Below, one piece after another: positions 25,246-34,199 of a stretch of 57,093 bases of DNA. The stretch's first letter is position 1. Each line of letters opens with the position of its first letter. The notes beneath the pieces are model-generated. The model searched no databases. It worked only from the letters and a program-made list of their open reading frames with translations, and was not told where the DNA came from. The translations under genes and the position numbers were made by a program. The stretch is taken from positions 1-57,093 of the forward strand of contig JAPLGD010000062.1 in the NCBI GenBank assembly GCA_026390345.1, read 5' to 3'. The DNA is from Candidatus Bipolaricaulota bacterium (GTDB lineage Bacteria; Bipolaricaulota; Bipolaricaulia; UBA7950; UBA9294).

Positions 25246-27758
25246 TTCGCTTCGGACTCCCTGTCGCGCTGGCCGCCCTTCCTGCCCTCGCCCTCGTCCT
25301 CGTTCTCCTGCGCCGCGGCGCGACGCGCCGCGACGTCTTCCGGTACGCCGCCCTCGCGCTCGTGGCGCTCGCGCTGGCCGACCCGCGGCTCTCGGTTCGC
25401 GATGCCCGAAACAAAGTGGTCTTCGTCGTCGACCGCTCGGCGAGCGTGATGCGTACGACGAGCGATCGTGACGTACGAAGTGCGATCGACGCCGTCGTCG
25501 CCGATCACCCGGACTGGAGTTACGGCGTCGTCAGCTTCGCCCGCACATCCGACGTCGACGCTCCGCTCGGCGGGACTCCCGTGCTCTCCGCCATCCATCC
25601 AGATCCATCAGGGTCCGACGTCAGCGACGGCATCCGCCTTGCGCTCTCTCTCATGCCGCCCGGGGCAGCGAACCAGCTCGTGGTCCTCAGCGACGGCCGC
25701 TTCTCGTCCGACCCCATCGCCGCCGCCACGGCGGCGCAGCTCGCCTCCGTGCCCGTCAGCGCGGTCGCCCTCGGCGGACCGCGCACGGATGACGTTCGCC
25801 TCTCGGGATTCGAGGGCCCCCAAGAGGTCTCCGTCGGCCGCCCGGCTGCGTTTGTCGCCCACGTCGCCAGCGATGCCCCCGGGCGGGCGACGCTGGCCCT
25901 CTACCGCGGCGGGCAGCTTGTCGAAGCTCGGAACGTTCAGCTGTCCGGCTCTCTCGACTCCTTCACCTTCTCCGATGCGACGGCCGAGGCCGGGTTCTAC
26001 GAGTATCGCGTCGTCGTGAAACGGGAAGCAGATTCCATTCCCGAGAACGACGCACGCTCCCTCGTCGTGCGCACGATCAACCACCCATCGGTTCTCCTGG
26101 TCGACGTCCGCGGCGATTCCGCCCTCCCCGAGCTTCTTCGGTCCGTCGGCGTCGACTTCGTTCAGGCTCCGTCGATCCCAACCCTCGCGGCGCTCGCCGA
26201 CTACCGGCAAGTGATCTACGCCGGTCAAGCGCTCCAGGACCTCACCGGTCGCCAAGTCGACGCCCTCACGCAGTACGTCCGGAACCTCGGCGGCGGATTG
26301 CTCGTCGTTCAGGGCGACCGCGAGGTTCGCGGGTTCGAGGCCGGCCCGATCGAGCCCCTGCTCCCGGTGTCCTTCTCCGTGCCGGAGGAGGGTCGTTCTC
26401 CCAGCATGGCGCTCGTCTACCTCCTTGACCGCTCCTCGAGCATGAAGGAGATGGCCGGCGACCGCGTCAAGATCAAGGTTCTTCGGGAAGCCACCGTCGC
26501 GAGCCTGCTCCTGCTTCCGAGCGACACCCTCGTCGGCATCATCGGCTTCTACGATCAATACGACTGGATCTTCCCCCTCCAACGCCTCGGGGACGGAACC
26601 AACGCCTACCGCGCGGTGGCCGCACTCGACGGGTACGGCGGAACTGATGTGTACTACCCCCTGGACGACGCGATCGACCAACTGATCGCCACTGACGCCC
26701 GCGTGAAGCACGTGCTTCTCGTCTCGGACGGGCAGACGACCGAGACCGGCCGCGACTATCCCCAGCTCCTACAGAAGCTCGACGCGCACACGGACATCAC
26801 CCTCTCCGCCATCGCCGTGAGCCGCAACCCGAACGTTCCATTTCTGCAGAAGCTCGTGGACCACGGCCGCGGAGCCCTCTACTACGCCGCAGACTTCGTG
26901 ACCTTGCCCCAGGTCACGATCCAGGTGACCCAGCGACTGACCCGCAGCCGATTCATCAACGCCGACACGGCCGTCGCGGCCTCGGCGGGAGCGCTGGCGG
27001 ACCTGGGTGCAATTCCCTCGGTGCAGGGCTACGTTCTCACCTACCCTCGAAGCGCCGCATCGACGCTCCTCTGGGCGGGCTCAGATCCACTCCTTTCCAC
27101 GTGGAGGACCGGCCTGGGAAGCGTGACGGTGCTCAACATCGACCTCGCCGCCGCTTGGTCGCGCGACTGGTTGGCGTGGAGCGGGATGCCCCGCCTCTTT
27201 GCGGAGATCCTGGAGACCACGTCGCCGCTCGTAACCGCGACGTCCGGCATTGCGCCCCACGTCGACGTCAATCCGTCCACGACCACCGTCCTGCTCGACG
27301 CCCGAACCCTCGCCGGCGAGTTCGACAACTTCCTCCAGCTTGGCGGCACCCTCGTCCCGACGGAAGAGACCGTCCCCGCGCCGCAGGTCGCACCCGGCCT
27401 GTACCGAGCGCGCTTCCCGACGCCCGCGGAGGGTGCGTACGCGCTTCTCGTCCAGGAACGCGGGGCCGCCCGCTCCTTCTCGGTTCCGTTCTCCGTCTCC
27501 TACTCGCCTGAGTATGAGGCGTTCGGCGTCGACCGCGACGCTCTCGCCGAGCTGGTTTGGGCCACCGGAGGCTCCCTGCTCGACGAGGAGCCCGCCGGGC
27601 TCACGCCCGTCCGGTCGGCCCGCGCCCAGCGCGAGACTCCGCTCTTCCCGGCCCTCCTCGGACTCGCCCTGGCGCTCTTCCTCGTCGACCTGGGGATTCG
27701 GCGACGCGCGGCGTCGCGCGAGCTGAGAGCCAGCGGCTCGTCGGGAACCGCCGATTGA
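25242..27758 (+). CDS. Large membrane protein with two vWA domains and a GATase-like domain
   Basis: An 838-residue protein. Hydrophobic helices at residues ~5-23 and ~32-47 precede a first vWA (VFVVDRSASVM, ~65). A CARDB-like beta domain (~180-275), a GATase1-like segment (VILVDVRGDS to GGGLLVVQGD, ~285-365) and a second vWA (LVYLLDRSSSMKEM, ~390) follow. A C-terminal helix lies at ~805-822. This is the COG5426-like arrangement of vWA plus amidotransferase-like fold, here lacking a visible catalytic Cys. GTG 25242 overlaps the previous stop (GTGA) with GGGAGGT upstream; the frame from 25152 is rejected. Last gene of the locus. Confidence 0.82.
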   Translation: MIRFGLPVALAALPALALVLVLLRRGATRRDVFRYAALALVALALADPRLSVRDARNKVVFVVDRSASVMRTTSDRDVRSAIDAVVADHPDWSYGVVSFARTSDVDAPLGGTPVLSAIHPDPSGSDVSDGIRLALSLMPPGAANQLVVLSDGRFSSDPIAAATAAQLASVPVSAVALGGPRTDDVRLSGFEGPQEVSVGRPAAFVAHVASDAPGRATLALYRGGQLVEARNVQLSGSLDSFTFSDATAEAGFYEYRVVVKREADSIPENDARSLVVRTINHPSVLLVDVRGDSALPELLRSVGVDFVQAPSIPTLAALADYRQVIYAGQALQDLTGRQVDALTQYVRNLGGGLLVVQGDREVRGFEAGPIEPLLPVSFSVPEEGRSPSMALVYLLDRSSSMKEMAGDRVKIKVLREATVASLLLLPSDTLVGIIGFYDQYDWIFPLQRLGDGTNAYRAVAALDGYGGTDVYYPLDDAIDQLIATDARVKHVLLVSDGQTTETGRDYPQLLQKLDAHTDITLSAIAVSRNPNVPFLQKLVDHGRGALYYAADFVTLPQVTIQVTQRLTRSRFINADTAVAASAGALADLGAIPSVQGYVLTYPRSAASTLLWAGSDPLLSTWRTGLGSVTVLNIDLAAAWSRDWLAWSGMPRLFAEILETTSPLVTATSGIAPHVDVNPSTTTVLLDARTLAGEFDNFLQLGGTLVPTEETVPAPQVAPGLYRARFPTPAEGAYALLVQERGAARSFSVPFSVSYSPEYEAFGVDRDALAELVWATGGSLLDEEPAGLTPVRSARAQRETPLFPALLGLALALFLVDLGIRRRAASRELRASGSSGTAD

Positions 27759-27783
27759 ACGTCCCAAACGGCATCCCTATAAT
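27755..27783 (+). promoter_or_regulatory. Promoter of tRNA-Pro and dnaX
   Basis: TTGAAC (27755-27760), a 17-nt spacer and a perfect TATAAT (27778-27783). The tRNA begins 12 nt after the -10. The -35 covers the stop codon of the preceding gene. Confidence 0.8.
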
Positions 27784-27794
27784 CCCACCAGGTG

Positions 27795-27868
27795 CGGGGA
27801 GTGGCGCAGCTTGGTAGCGCGCCTGCTTTGGGAGCAGGAGGCCGCTGGTTCAAATCCAGTCTCCCCGA
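27795..27868 (+). tRNA. tRNA-Pro (anticodon TGG)
   Basis: Acceptor arms CGGGGAG and CTCCCCG pair fully. The anticodon loop TTTGGGA (27827-27833) gives TGG at 27829-27831. The T-loop is GGTTCAAATCC and discriminator A is at 27868. CCA is not encoded. It lies 24 nt before dnaX and is probably co-transcribed with it. Confidence 0.95.
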
Positions 27869-27892
27869 GTCGATCGAAGGGGGTTCTCTGCC

Positions 27893-29533
27893 GTGACCGA
27901 ATCGTCGCCCCATCTCTCTTTGTACCGCCGATGGCGGTCGCAAACCTTCGCCGAAGTCGTCGGGCAGGAAGACGTGGTGCGCACTCTACGCAACGCCGTT
28001 GCTGCTCGCGAGACGGCTCACGCCTACCTCTTCGCCGGAGAGCGGGGCGTCGGCAAAACGTCGGTCGCTCGCATCCTCGCTCGGGCGATCAACTGCCTCG
28101 AGCCCGCAGGCGGGGAGCCGTGCAACGTGTGTGCCAACTGCCGCGCGATCCTCTCGGGGCGGTCCCTGGACATCGTCGAGATCGACGGCGCGTCCAACCG
28201 CGGCATCGATCACATCCGCAAGCTGCGAGAGGAAGTCAATTTCGTCCCCACCGACCTGCGGATGAAGGTCTACATCATCGACGAAGTCCACATGCTGACG
28301 AACGAAGCCTTCAACGCGCTCCTGAAGACCCTCGAGGAGCCGCCGGCCCACGCGGTGTTCGTCTTCGCCACGACGGAGCCCCACAAGCTACCCCGAACGA
28401 TCGTCTCGCGGTGCCAGGCGTTCGAGTTCCGACGTCTGCCGGTTGACAAGATCCGCGATCACGTCCGCCGCGTCGCCGAGTCTGAGAAGATCGCCCTTGA
28501 GGACGGAGCCTGCGAGCTGATCGCACGCCGTGCCAACGGCGGGATGCGGGACGCCCTCGTCATGCTCGAGCAGGCCGCAAGCCACGAAGCCGGGCCGATC
28601 TCGGAGGCCGCCGTCCTCGACCTGCTCGGCCTCGCCGGCCGGGACACCCAGGAAGCGTTCATCCGGGCCCTCAAAGAGGGTCACCGCGGCGCGATCCTCG
28701 CCACCATTGAAACCCTCGTCGAGCGCGGAAAGGACCTCGACCTCTTCCTGGCCGACGTCATCCAGCTCCTCCGAGACCAGGTTCTCCGCGGAGGTACTGA
28801 AGGCCCGCAGGCCGTCCGCGTCGCTCAGGGTCTCCTCGACATCAAGACCGACCTCTTCCGATCCCTCGATCGCCAGGTGCGACTGGAGATCGGCGCACTC
28901 GCACTCGCCGAGTCGCTCGCGCGCCCCGCGCCACGGCCGACGACGCGCGAGTCCGACGCCACCACGACGTCGACCTCCAAGCCTTCCGCACCTGCCCGCG
29001 TCCGGACAGACCAGGAGACGAGAACGGCCCGCGCTGTCCCGCAAAGCGCCGCAGAGCCCTCTCCGAAGCCCGCCGCCCGCGGGGAATCCAGCGCGCTAGA
29101 GAAACCGGCCCACAAGGCCGCACCGAAACCCGACCCGCGAACCGCTTCGAGCACCGACACCGGAAAGGGGCAGGCCACACCCGCGCTCGCCCCGGAGTTG
29201 GAGGCCCGGTGGGCCGCGATGCTCAGCGAGGTCGAGAAGGATCGCATCGCCATTGCGGCGTACTTGACGGAGGCGACCCCGTCCACCGACGGCTCCCGCC
29301 TCGTTCTGTCATTCCACCCCGACCACACCTTCCACAAGGAGAGCCTCGAGAAGCACGAGAACCTCCAGTACCTTGCCGGGACGGTGCGCCGGATCTTCGG
29401 AGACGCGTTCCACGTGGAGGTTCAGTACGACGAGAACGTCGTTCGCAAGCCTCTTCCCCGGGACGTCCTCCTCGAGAAGGCCCGGCTCGTGTGCGAGGTG
29501 TTCGACGGGAAGATTGTGAAGGAGGCATTGTGA
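27893..29533 (+). CDS. dnaX: DNA polymerase III subunit gamma/tau
   Basis: A 546-residue clamp-loader ATPase. Walker A GERGVGKTS (~residue 48), the zinc-binding Cys set C-x8-C-x2-C-x2-C region (CLEPAGGEPCNVCANC), Walker B YIIDEVHML and the SRC Arg-finger motif are present. Domain III reaches ~345, an Ala/Pro/Thr-rich linker spans ~350-440, and a tau-type C-terminal domain follows. No A-rich slippery site is seen, so a programmed frameshift to gamma is unlikely. GTG start 27893. It overlaps ybaB by 4 nt; recR, the usual third member, is absent. Confidence 0.95.
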   Translation: MTESSPHLSLYRRWRSQTFAEVVGQEDVVRTLRNAVAARETAHAYLFAGERGVGKTSVARILARAINCLEPAGGEPCNVCANCRAILSGRSLDIVEIDGASNRGIDHIRKLREEVNFVPTDLRMKVYIIDEVHMLTNEAFNALLKTLEEPPAHAVFVFATTEPHKLPRTIVSRCQAFEFRRLPVDKIRDHVRRVAESEKIALEDGACELIARRANGGMRDALVMLEQAASHEAGPISEAAVLDLLGLAGRDTQEAFIRALKEGHRGAILATIETLVERGKDLDLFLADVIQLLRDQVLRGGTEGPQAVRVAQGLLDIKTDLFRSLDRQVRLEIGALALAESLARPAPRPTTRESDATTTSTSKPSAPARVRTDQETRTARAVPQSAAEPSPKPAARGESSALEKPAHKAAPKPDPRTASSTDTGKGQATPALAPELEARWAAMLSEVEKDRIAIAAYLTEATPSTDGSRLVLSFHPDHTFHKESLEKHENLQYLAGTVRRIFGDAFHVEVQYDENVVRKPLPRDVLLEKARLVCEVFDGKIVKEAL

Positions 29534-29877
29534 AAGGAATGGGCAACCTGGCCAACCTCGGGAACCTGATGAAGCAGGCCAAGAAGCTCCAGGAGGACCT
29601 TGAGCGCGCCCAGGCTGAGATCGCTCAGTTGAAGGTGGAGGCGACCGCCGGAGGCGGGATGGTGACCGCCACGGTGAACGGCCGCGGCGAGTTGCAGAAG
29701 CTCAAGCTCGAGAAGGAGATCGTTGACCCCGAGGACATCGAGATGCTCGTCGATCTCGTTGTGGCCGCCGTTCAGGAGGCGCAGCGAAAGGCTCAGGAGG
29801 CCACCCAAGAGAAGCTGGGTCCACTCACCCAGGGCATGGGGGGCATGGGGGGAATGCCGGGAATGCTCGGTCTCTAG
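29530..29877 (+). CDS. ybaB: YbaB/EbfC nucleoid-associated protein
   Basis: A 115-residue DNA-binding protein that acts as a homodimer on the nucleoid. The sequence MKQAKKLQEDLERAQAEI near the N-terminus and the central ATVNGRGELQKLKL are family hallmarks. The C-terminal tail is a Gly-Met-rich repeat (GMGGMGGMPGM). GTG 29530 overlaps the dnaX stop (GTGA) with GGAGG 4 nt upstream; ATG 29539 is an alternative. dnaX-ybaB is a conserved pair. Confidence 0.9.
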   Translation: MKGMGNLANLGNLMKQAKKLQEDLERAQAEIAQLKVEATAGGGMVTATVNGRGELQKLKLEKEIVDPEDIEMLVDLVVAAVQEAQRKAQEATQEKLGPLTQGMGGMGGMPGMLGL

Positions 29878-29954
29878 GGGACAAGCGTCTCTTGCGCGGC
29901 CCCCCCGCCGCCCCGTATAGTCGGCAAGAGACCGATCGCATCGCGAGGGGGACC

Positions 29955-30662
29955 GTGCTCAACGAAATCCAGCAGCTGCTCAGCGTCCAGCGCGCCGACC
30001 AAGCGCTCCACGAAGCCTCCTCGCACGTCGACCGCCTCCGAGCCCATCGCCAGCAGACCGAGGGCCGGATCGAACAGGAGCGCGCCCACGTCTCGTCCCT
30101 CGCCGATCGTTTTCGGCAGCTGGAGGTCGAAAGCCACGCCAAGAACCTCGAGGTCGACGACCTCGACATGAACATCCGCAACTACCAGAAGCGCCTGGAC
30201 GAGGGAATCATCTCGTTCAAGGAGATGGAGGACCTGCGGACCAAGATCGAGATGGAGAAGGGGCGCATCAACCGGCTCGAGGACGAGGCGCTCGAGCGGA
30301 TGGATTCGCTCGAGGGTGCCCGCAGCGCTCTCGCCGTAGCGCGGTCCGAGCTCGGCGGGAAGGAGGACGCCCTGCGGGCTCAGATCCAGGACGTCGACCG
30401 CCAGATCGAGGCGGCCGTCGCGCAGGTTGCCGCCATCACAACGGAGCGGGCGGGGCTTGTCGCCGCGGCGCCCCCCTATCTCTTCGCTCAGTACGAAGCC
30501 CTGCGCACCAAGTTTCCGAACCCCATCGCCGTCCTTGATCGCGGAACCTGCGGCGGCTGCAAGCTCCGTGTGAGCGGCAACACCGCGGAGCGGGTGCGCG
30601 GAGGCATGGGGATCGTCACGTGCGAACACTGCTCACGCGTACTCTACCTCTCCTCGGACTGA
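29955..30662 (+). CDS. Coiled-coil protein with C-terminal zinc ribbon (CdsZ/zf-RING_7 family)
   Basis: A 235-residue protein. Residues ~5-165 form a long alpha-helical hairpin (LRAHRQQTEGRIEQE, KIEMEKGRINRLED). The C-terminus is a C4 zinc ribbon with CGGCKLRV and CEHCSRVLY. Family members (formerly DUF164) are proposed to act as chaperones or protein-handling factors. GTG 29955 follows GAGGGGGA; the upstream ATG frame at 29892 lacks an SD and adds a non-family extension. It overlaps the next gene by 43 nt. Confidence 0.88.
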   Translation: MLNEIQQLLSVQRADQALHEASSHVDRLRAHRQQTEGRIEQERAHVSSLADRFRQLEVESHAKNLEVDDLDMNIRNYQKRLDEGIISFKEMEDLRTKIEMEKGRINRLEDEALERMDSLEGARSALAVARSELGGKEDALRAQIQDVDRQIEAAVAQVAAITTERAGLVAAAPPYLFAQYEALRTKFPNPIAVLDRGTCGGCKLRVSGNTAERVRGGMGIVTCEHCSRVLYLSSD

Positions 30663-31330
30663 TCCTGGCCGCTCTCTCCACGTCCTCCGTTGCCCAGAGC
30701 GGACTGCCGCGCCCGATCGGACAGCTCTCGGACTATGGCGCCGCTCTGAACAGCAGCGGGCGCGAAGAGATCAACGCTCGCATCGCGCAGACCGACAGGA
30801 CCCTGGGCGTGAAGGTCTACATCCTCGCGAGCTGGGAGAGCCCTCAGCCGGACGTCGAGAGCTTCGCCAACGCGGTCTTCTCTGCGTGGGGTCTCGGATC
30901 GAGTCGATCGCTTCTCGTCGTCTTCCTGCGGACCGGCACCGAGTGGTCGGCAAGCGTCGTCGCGAGCGCGTCCGTTCGAACGCAGTACGGGGCGATCGCG
31001 GACAGCCTCGAGCACCGCATGGCCGACCTCATCCTGCACGATCGCGTCGAGGAGGCGATGCTCGCCCTGTTCGACGGGTTGGACGAGATCAAGCGCCCGA
31101 CCAAGATAGCCCCCCCGAAGAAGACCAGCTCCGCAGGGTCCCACGGCCTGTCCCCTGTGGTCTCGATCCTCCTGGTCGCCGCCGGAACGGCGGCCCTCGT
31201 TATTCTCATCCAGCGCCGCGTCTGCCCGCGGTGCGGCTTCTTCCTCCGTGCGTCCCGTCGGCGAGGCTTCTCCCGCACGCGCGGCAAGGTATACTCCTGC
31301 AGCCGTTGCGGCTTTCGTCGTCAACGTTAG
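30620..31330 (+). CDS. TPM-domain membrane protein with C-terminal zinc ribbon
   Basis: A 236-residue exported protein. Residues 1-25 are a signal peptide. Residues ~30-160 are a TPM/YgcG domain (QLSDYGAALNSSGREEINARI). A membrane helix lies at ~177-195 and a short C4 zinc ribbon follows (CPRCGFFL and CSRCGFRR). TPM domains occur in photosystem repair factors and in many bacterial membrane proteins of unclear role. The GTG start at 30620 lies inside the previous zinc-ribbon gene. The stop codon TAG overlaps the first bases of rnpB. Confidence 0.82.
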   Translation: MRTLLTRTLPLLGLILAALSTSSVAQSGLPRPIGQLSDYGAALNSSGREEINARIAQTDRTLGVKVYILASWESPQPDVESFANAVFSAWGLGSSRSLLVVFLRTGTEWSASVVASASVRTQYGAIADSLEHRMADLILHDRVEEAMLALFDGLDEIKRPTKIAPPKKTSSAGSHGLSPVVSILLVAAGTAALVILIQRRVCPRCGFFLRASRRRGFSRTRGKVYSCSRCGFRRQR

Positions 31331-31672
31331 GAGAGAGGGTCAGGGAGACGCCGGTCGCCGGGTTCCCCGGCGGCTGGAGGAAAGTCCGGACTCCACAGGG
31401 CAGACCACTGAGGAGATCTCAGCAGGGGCGACCTTGGGAAAGTGCAACAGAGAGCAGACCGCCGATGGCCCGCCTCGCGCGGGCACAGGCAAGGGTGAAA
31501 CGGTGGTGTAAGAGACCACCAGCGGCCCGGGCGACCGGACCGGCTCGGTAAACCCTGGTCGGAGCAAGGCCAAGTAAGAAGGCGCTCGAGAGCTGCCCGC
31601 TCAAGCCTTCGGGTAGGCCGCCAAGACGAATGTCTCCCCGCGACAGAATCCGGCTTATCGACCCTCTCTCCT
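31329..31672 (+). ncRNA. rnpB: RNase P RNA, bacterial type A
   Basis: About 344 nt with all universal blocks in order: GAGGAAAGTCCGGACTCC, CAGGGCAGA, GGGAAAGTGCAACAGAGAG, CAAGGGTGAAACGGTG, GTAAGAGACCACCAGCG and ACAGAATCCGGCTTATCG. P1 is formed by AGGAGAGAGGGTC (31329-31341) and GACCCTCTCTCCT (31660-31672). The 5' end overlaps the stop codon of the TPM gene, so transcription probably starts inside that gene; a TATACT box lies at 31290-31295. Confidence 0.97.
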
Positions 31673-31720
31673 TCGTCGGTTGACCCCGGCTCCGAGGCTG
31701 GGACGCCGTCGCCGCCGTGC

Positions 31721-31749
31721 TTGCTGCACGCCTGGCCCGACCTTATACT
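31721..31749 (+). promoter_or_regulatory. Promoter of the metallopeptidase-rpe-ribD operon
   Basis: TTGCTG (31721-31726), a 17-nt spacer and TATACT (31744-31749), followed after ~30 nt by the ATG at 31781. Confidence 0.6.
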
Positions 31750-31780
31750 TCGCTCTCGAACGGACGAGGAGGCGGTTCCG

Positions 31781-32455
31781 ATGGTGTTTGACTATACGAG
31801 CCTGCTGATCCTGCTGCCGGCGCTCGCCCTCGCGGGCTACGCCCAGTGGAAGGTTCGATCGACCTACAACCGCTATTCGACCGTCGAGGTCACGCGCCGA
31901 ACGACCGCCCAGGAAGTAGCGCAGCGCATTCTCAACGCCGAGTACATCCAAGACGTCACCTTCGAGGCCATCGACCGACCTCTCGGCGACTACTACGATC
32001 CGCGGAAGAAGGTTCTGCGCCTTTCGGCGCCTCAGTCGAGTTCCATCGCCGCGATCGGCGTCGCCGCCCACGAAGCCGGGCATGCGATCCAGCACGCCAA
32101 GAAGTACGCGCCCCTCGCGATCCGGTCGACCCTCGTCCCGGTTGCCAGCTTCGGGTCGCAGCTTGCCTTCCCGATCTTCATCGTCGGCATCTTCGCGCAG
32201 ATCCCAGTCCTGATGACAGCCGGCATCGTCCTCTTCTCGGCCGCCGTCCTGTTCACGTTCGTCACGTTGCCCGTCGAGTTCAACGCCAGCCGCCGCGCCG
32301 TCCATGCCCTCGAGCAATCGGGCGTCGTGACGACGGAGGAACTCGGCGCGGTCAAGCAGGTCCTGTCTGCGGCCGCGCTCACGTACGTTGCCGCAGCGGC
32401 CATGGCCGCGCTTCGGCTCGTTGGGCTCCTCTTATCGGCAAACCGCCGTCGATGA
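31781..32455 (+). CDS. Membrane zinc metallopeptidase (YugP / Zn-peptidase-2 family)
   Basis: A 224-residue integral membrane protease. Helix 1 is residues ~5-22; the zinc motif HEAGH lies in AAHEAGHAIQ near residue 95; two or three more helices follow (~115-170, ~195-218). Length and layout match the YugP family. Function is not established; membrane protein quality control is the usual guess. GAGGAGG sits 9 nt before ATG 31781. The stop overlaps the rpe start. Confidence 0.9.
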   Translation: MVFDYTSLLILLPALALAGYAQWKVRSTYNRYSTVEVTRRTTAQEVAQRILNAEYIQDVTFEAIDRPLGDYYDPRKKVLRLSAPQSSSIAAIGVAAHEAGHAIQHAKKYAPLAIRSTLVPVASFGSQLAFPIFIVGIFAQIPVLMTAGIVLFSAAVLFTFVTLPVEFNASRRAVHALEQSGVVTTEELGAVKQVLSAAALTYVAAAAMAALRLVGLLLSANRRR

Positions 32456-33093
32456 AGCTTTCCCCCTCTCTTCTCGCCGCCGACTTCGCGGACCTCTACC
32501 GCGAAGCGATGTCCGTCGCGCCGCTCGCGTCGAGCCTCCACTGGGACGTCATGGACGGCCACTTTGTCCCCAACCTGACGTTTGGGCCCCCGGTCGTCAA
32601 CGCGCTGCGAAAGAAGCTTGACCTTCCGTTCGTCATTCACCTGATGATCGACCACCCCGTCGAGTACACACCCCAGTTCGACGTCCGGCCGATGGACACG
32701 ATCATCGTCCACGTCGAGTCGACCGACGGCGCTGATCGAGCCCTCGACGCGGTTCAGGCGGCACAGGCCCATGCCGGGATCTCGTTCCGCCCCGCGACCC
32801 CCATCGATCGGCTCGAGCCGTACTTCGACCGCGTCTCGACGGTCCTCGTCATGAGCGTAGAGCCCGGATTCGGCGGCCAATCCTTCCTTCCCGACTCCCT
32901 AACTCGCATCCGCGAGCTCACGAGGCGGATCGGCGAGCGGCCGATCGAGATCGCCGTCGACGGCGGGATCCAAGTTGGCAACGTCCGCGACGTCGTGCGC
33001 GCTGGCGCGGACGTCATCATCGCCGGCTCCGCCGTGTTCGGAGCCAAGGACCGGCTCGCAGCCATGCGACAGCTGCTCGAGGCGGCGCGGTGA
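32452..33093 (+). CDS. rpe: Ribulose-phosphate 3-epimerase
   Basis: A 213-residue TIM-barrel enzyme of the pentose phosphate pathway that interconverts ribulose 5-phosphate and xylulose 5-phosphate. Motifs: SPSLLAADF at the start, WDVMDGHFVPNLTFGP (metal ligands), HLMIDHP, MSVEPGFGGQSF and VDGGI. ATG 32452 overlaps the preceding stop (ATGA), and its own stop overlaps the GTG of ribD. Coupling with ribD is sensible, since ribulose 5-phosphate is also the carbon donor for riboflavin. Confidence 0.95.
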   Translation: MKLSPSLLAADFADLYREAMSVAPLASSLHWDVMDGHFVPNLTFGPPVVNALRKKLDLPFVIHLMIDHPVEYTPQFDVRPMDTIIVHVESTDGADRALDAVQAAQAHAGISFRPATPIDRLEPYFDRVSTVLVMSVEPGFGGQSFLPDSLTRIRELTRRIGERPIEIAVDGGIQVGNVRDVVRAGADVIIAGSAVFGAKDRLAAMRQLLEAAR

Positions 33094-34199
33094 CCGACCA
33101 GGAGTGGATGCGGCTCGCCATCAACCTGGCGGAGCTCGGCGAAGGAGACGTCAATCCGAACCCGCTCGTCGGAGCCGTCGTCGTCCGCGACGATCAGGTC
33201 GTCGGCCGCGGCTATCACCGCCGCTTCGGGGGACCCCACGCGGAGATCCATGCGCTCGACGAGGCCGGCGACGCGGCCCGCGGCGCCACCCTCTACGTCA
33301 CGCTCGAACCGTGTTGCCACTACGGGAAGACGCCGCCTTGCACGGATCGCATCCTCCAGTCGGGGATCCGACGCGTCGTCGTGGCAGCCGCCGACCCCAA
33401 CCCGGTCATCTCCGGGCGCGGTCTCGCGACGCTGCGCGCCGCGGGAATCGAAGTGACGGAGGACGTTCTCGCCGAGGCCGCGCTCCGGCAGATTGAGATC
33501 TTCCGGAAGTACATCACCACGGGGCTTCCGTTCGTCCACCTGAAGCTTGCCACGAGCCTCGACGGTCGCATCGCCACGAAGACCGGCGACGCTCGTTGGA
33601 TCAGCAGCGAGGCGTCCCGGATCCGCGCCCACCAACTCCGCCGCCGCCACGCCGCAATCCTCGTCGGCATCGGCACGGCGCTCTCCGACGACCCGCGCCT
33701 CGACGTTCGCCACGTGTTCGGGCGGAGTCCCACACCCATCGTCCTCGACGCCCACGGCGGTCTTCCGCTCACCGCACGTCTCCTCAGGACCGGGCTTTCG
33801 CCGATCGTTGCAGCCTCCGCGGTGCCGCCCGAGCGCCGGTGCGCACTCGAACAGGCCGGGTGCCGCGTGTGGGAAATCCCCTCCCCGGAGGGCGGCGTCG
33901 ACCTTCCGCTTCTCGTCCGCCGCGTGGGTGAGGCCGGCCTCGACTCAATCCTGGTCGAGGGAGGGGGAGAGACGGCGGCCTCGTTCCTCGCCGCCGGCCT
34001 CGTCGACCGCGTTTCGTTCTTCGTCGCGCCTCTCCTCATCGGAGGCCGGGACGCCGTGCCGGCCATCGGAGGCCTCGGCATCGATCGCGTCGAGGACGCC
34101 GCGCGGCTCGTCGACGTGACGACGGAGCCAATCGACGGCGACCTTCTCATCTCGGGGAGGATTCCGCCGGGGCCTAGCGCGGCCGCGCCGCGCCCTTGA
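33090..34199 (+). CDS. ribD: Bifunctional riboflavin deaminase/reductase RibD
   Basis: A 369-residue enzyme catalysing the deamination and reduction steps of riboflavin synthesis. The N-terminal cytidine-deaminase-like domain has the zinc ligands HAEIHAL and PCCHYGKTPPC. The C-terminal reductase domain has KLATSLDGRIA, a TGDARWIS motif and EGGGETAASFL. Length is typical. No other rib gene is present, so the pathway is split across the genome. The last 26 nt overlap the convergent epimerase gene. Confidence 0.95.
   Translation: MTDQEWMRLAINLAELGEGDVNPNPLVGAVVVRDDQVVGRGYHRRFGGPHAEIHALDEAGDAARGATLYVTLEPCCHYGKTPPCTDRILQSGIRRVVVAAADPNPVISGRGLATLRAAGIEVTEDVLAEAALRQIEIFRKYITTGLPFVHLKLATSLDGRIATKTGDARWISSEASRIRAHQLRRRHAAILVGIGTALSDDPRLDVRHVFGRSPTPIVLDAHGGLPLTARLLRTGLSPIVAASAVPPERRCALEQAGCRVWEIPSPEGGVDLPLLVRRVGEAGLDSILVEGGGETAASFLAAGLVDRVSFFVAPLLIGGRDAVPAIGGLGIDRVEDAARLVDVTTEPIDGDLLISGRIPPGPSAAAPRP

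Noticed and set aside
17806-27758. Gas-vesicle or magnesium-chelatase locus
   Set aside because: MoxR and vWA proteins superficially suggest these, but no chelatase large subunit or gvp genes are present.
27893-29533. Programmed frameshift in dnaX
   Set aside because: No A-rich slippery heptamer followed by a hairpin was seen near the expected position.
31721-31780. Longer N-terminus of the metallopeptidase
   Set aside because: The extra codons cross the promoter boxes, and ATG 31781 has a strong SD.
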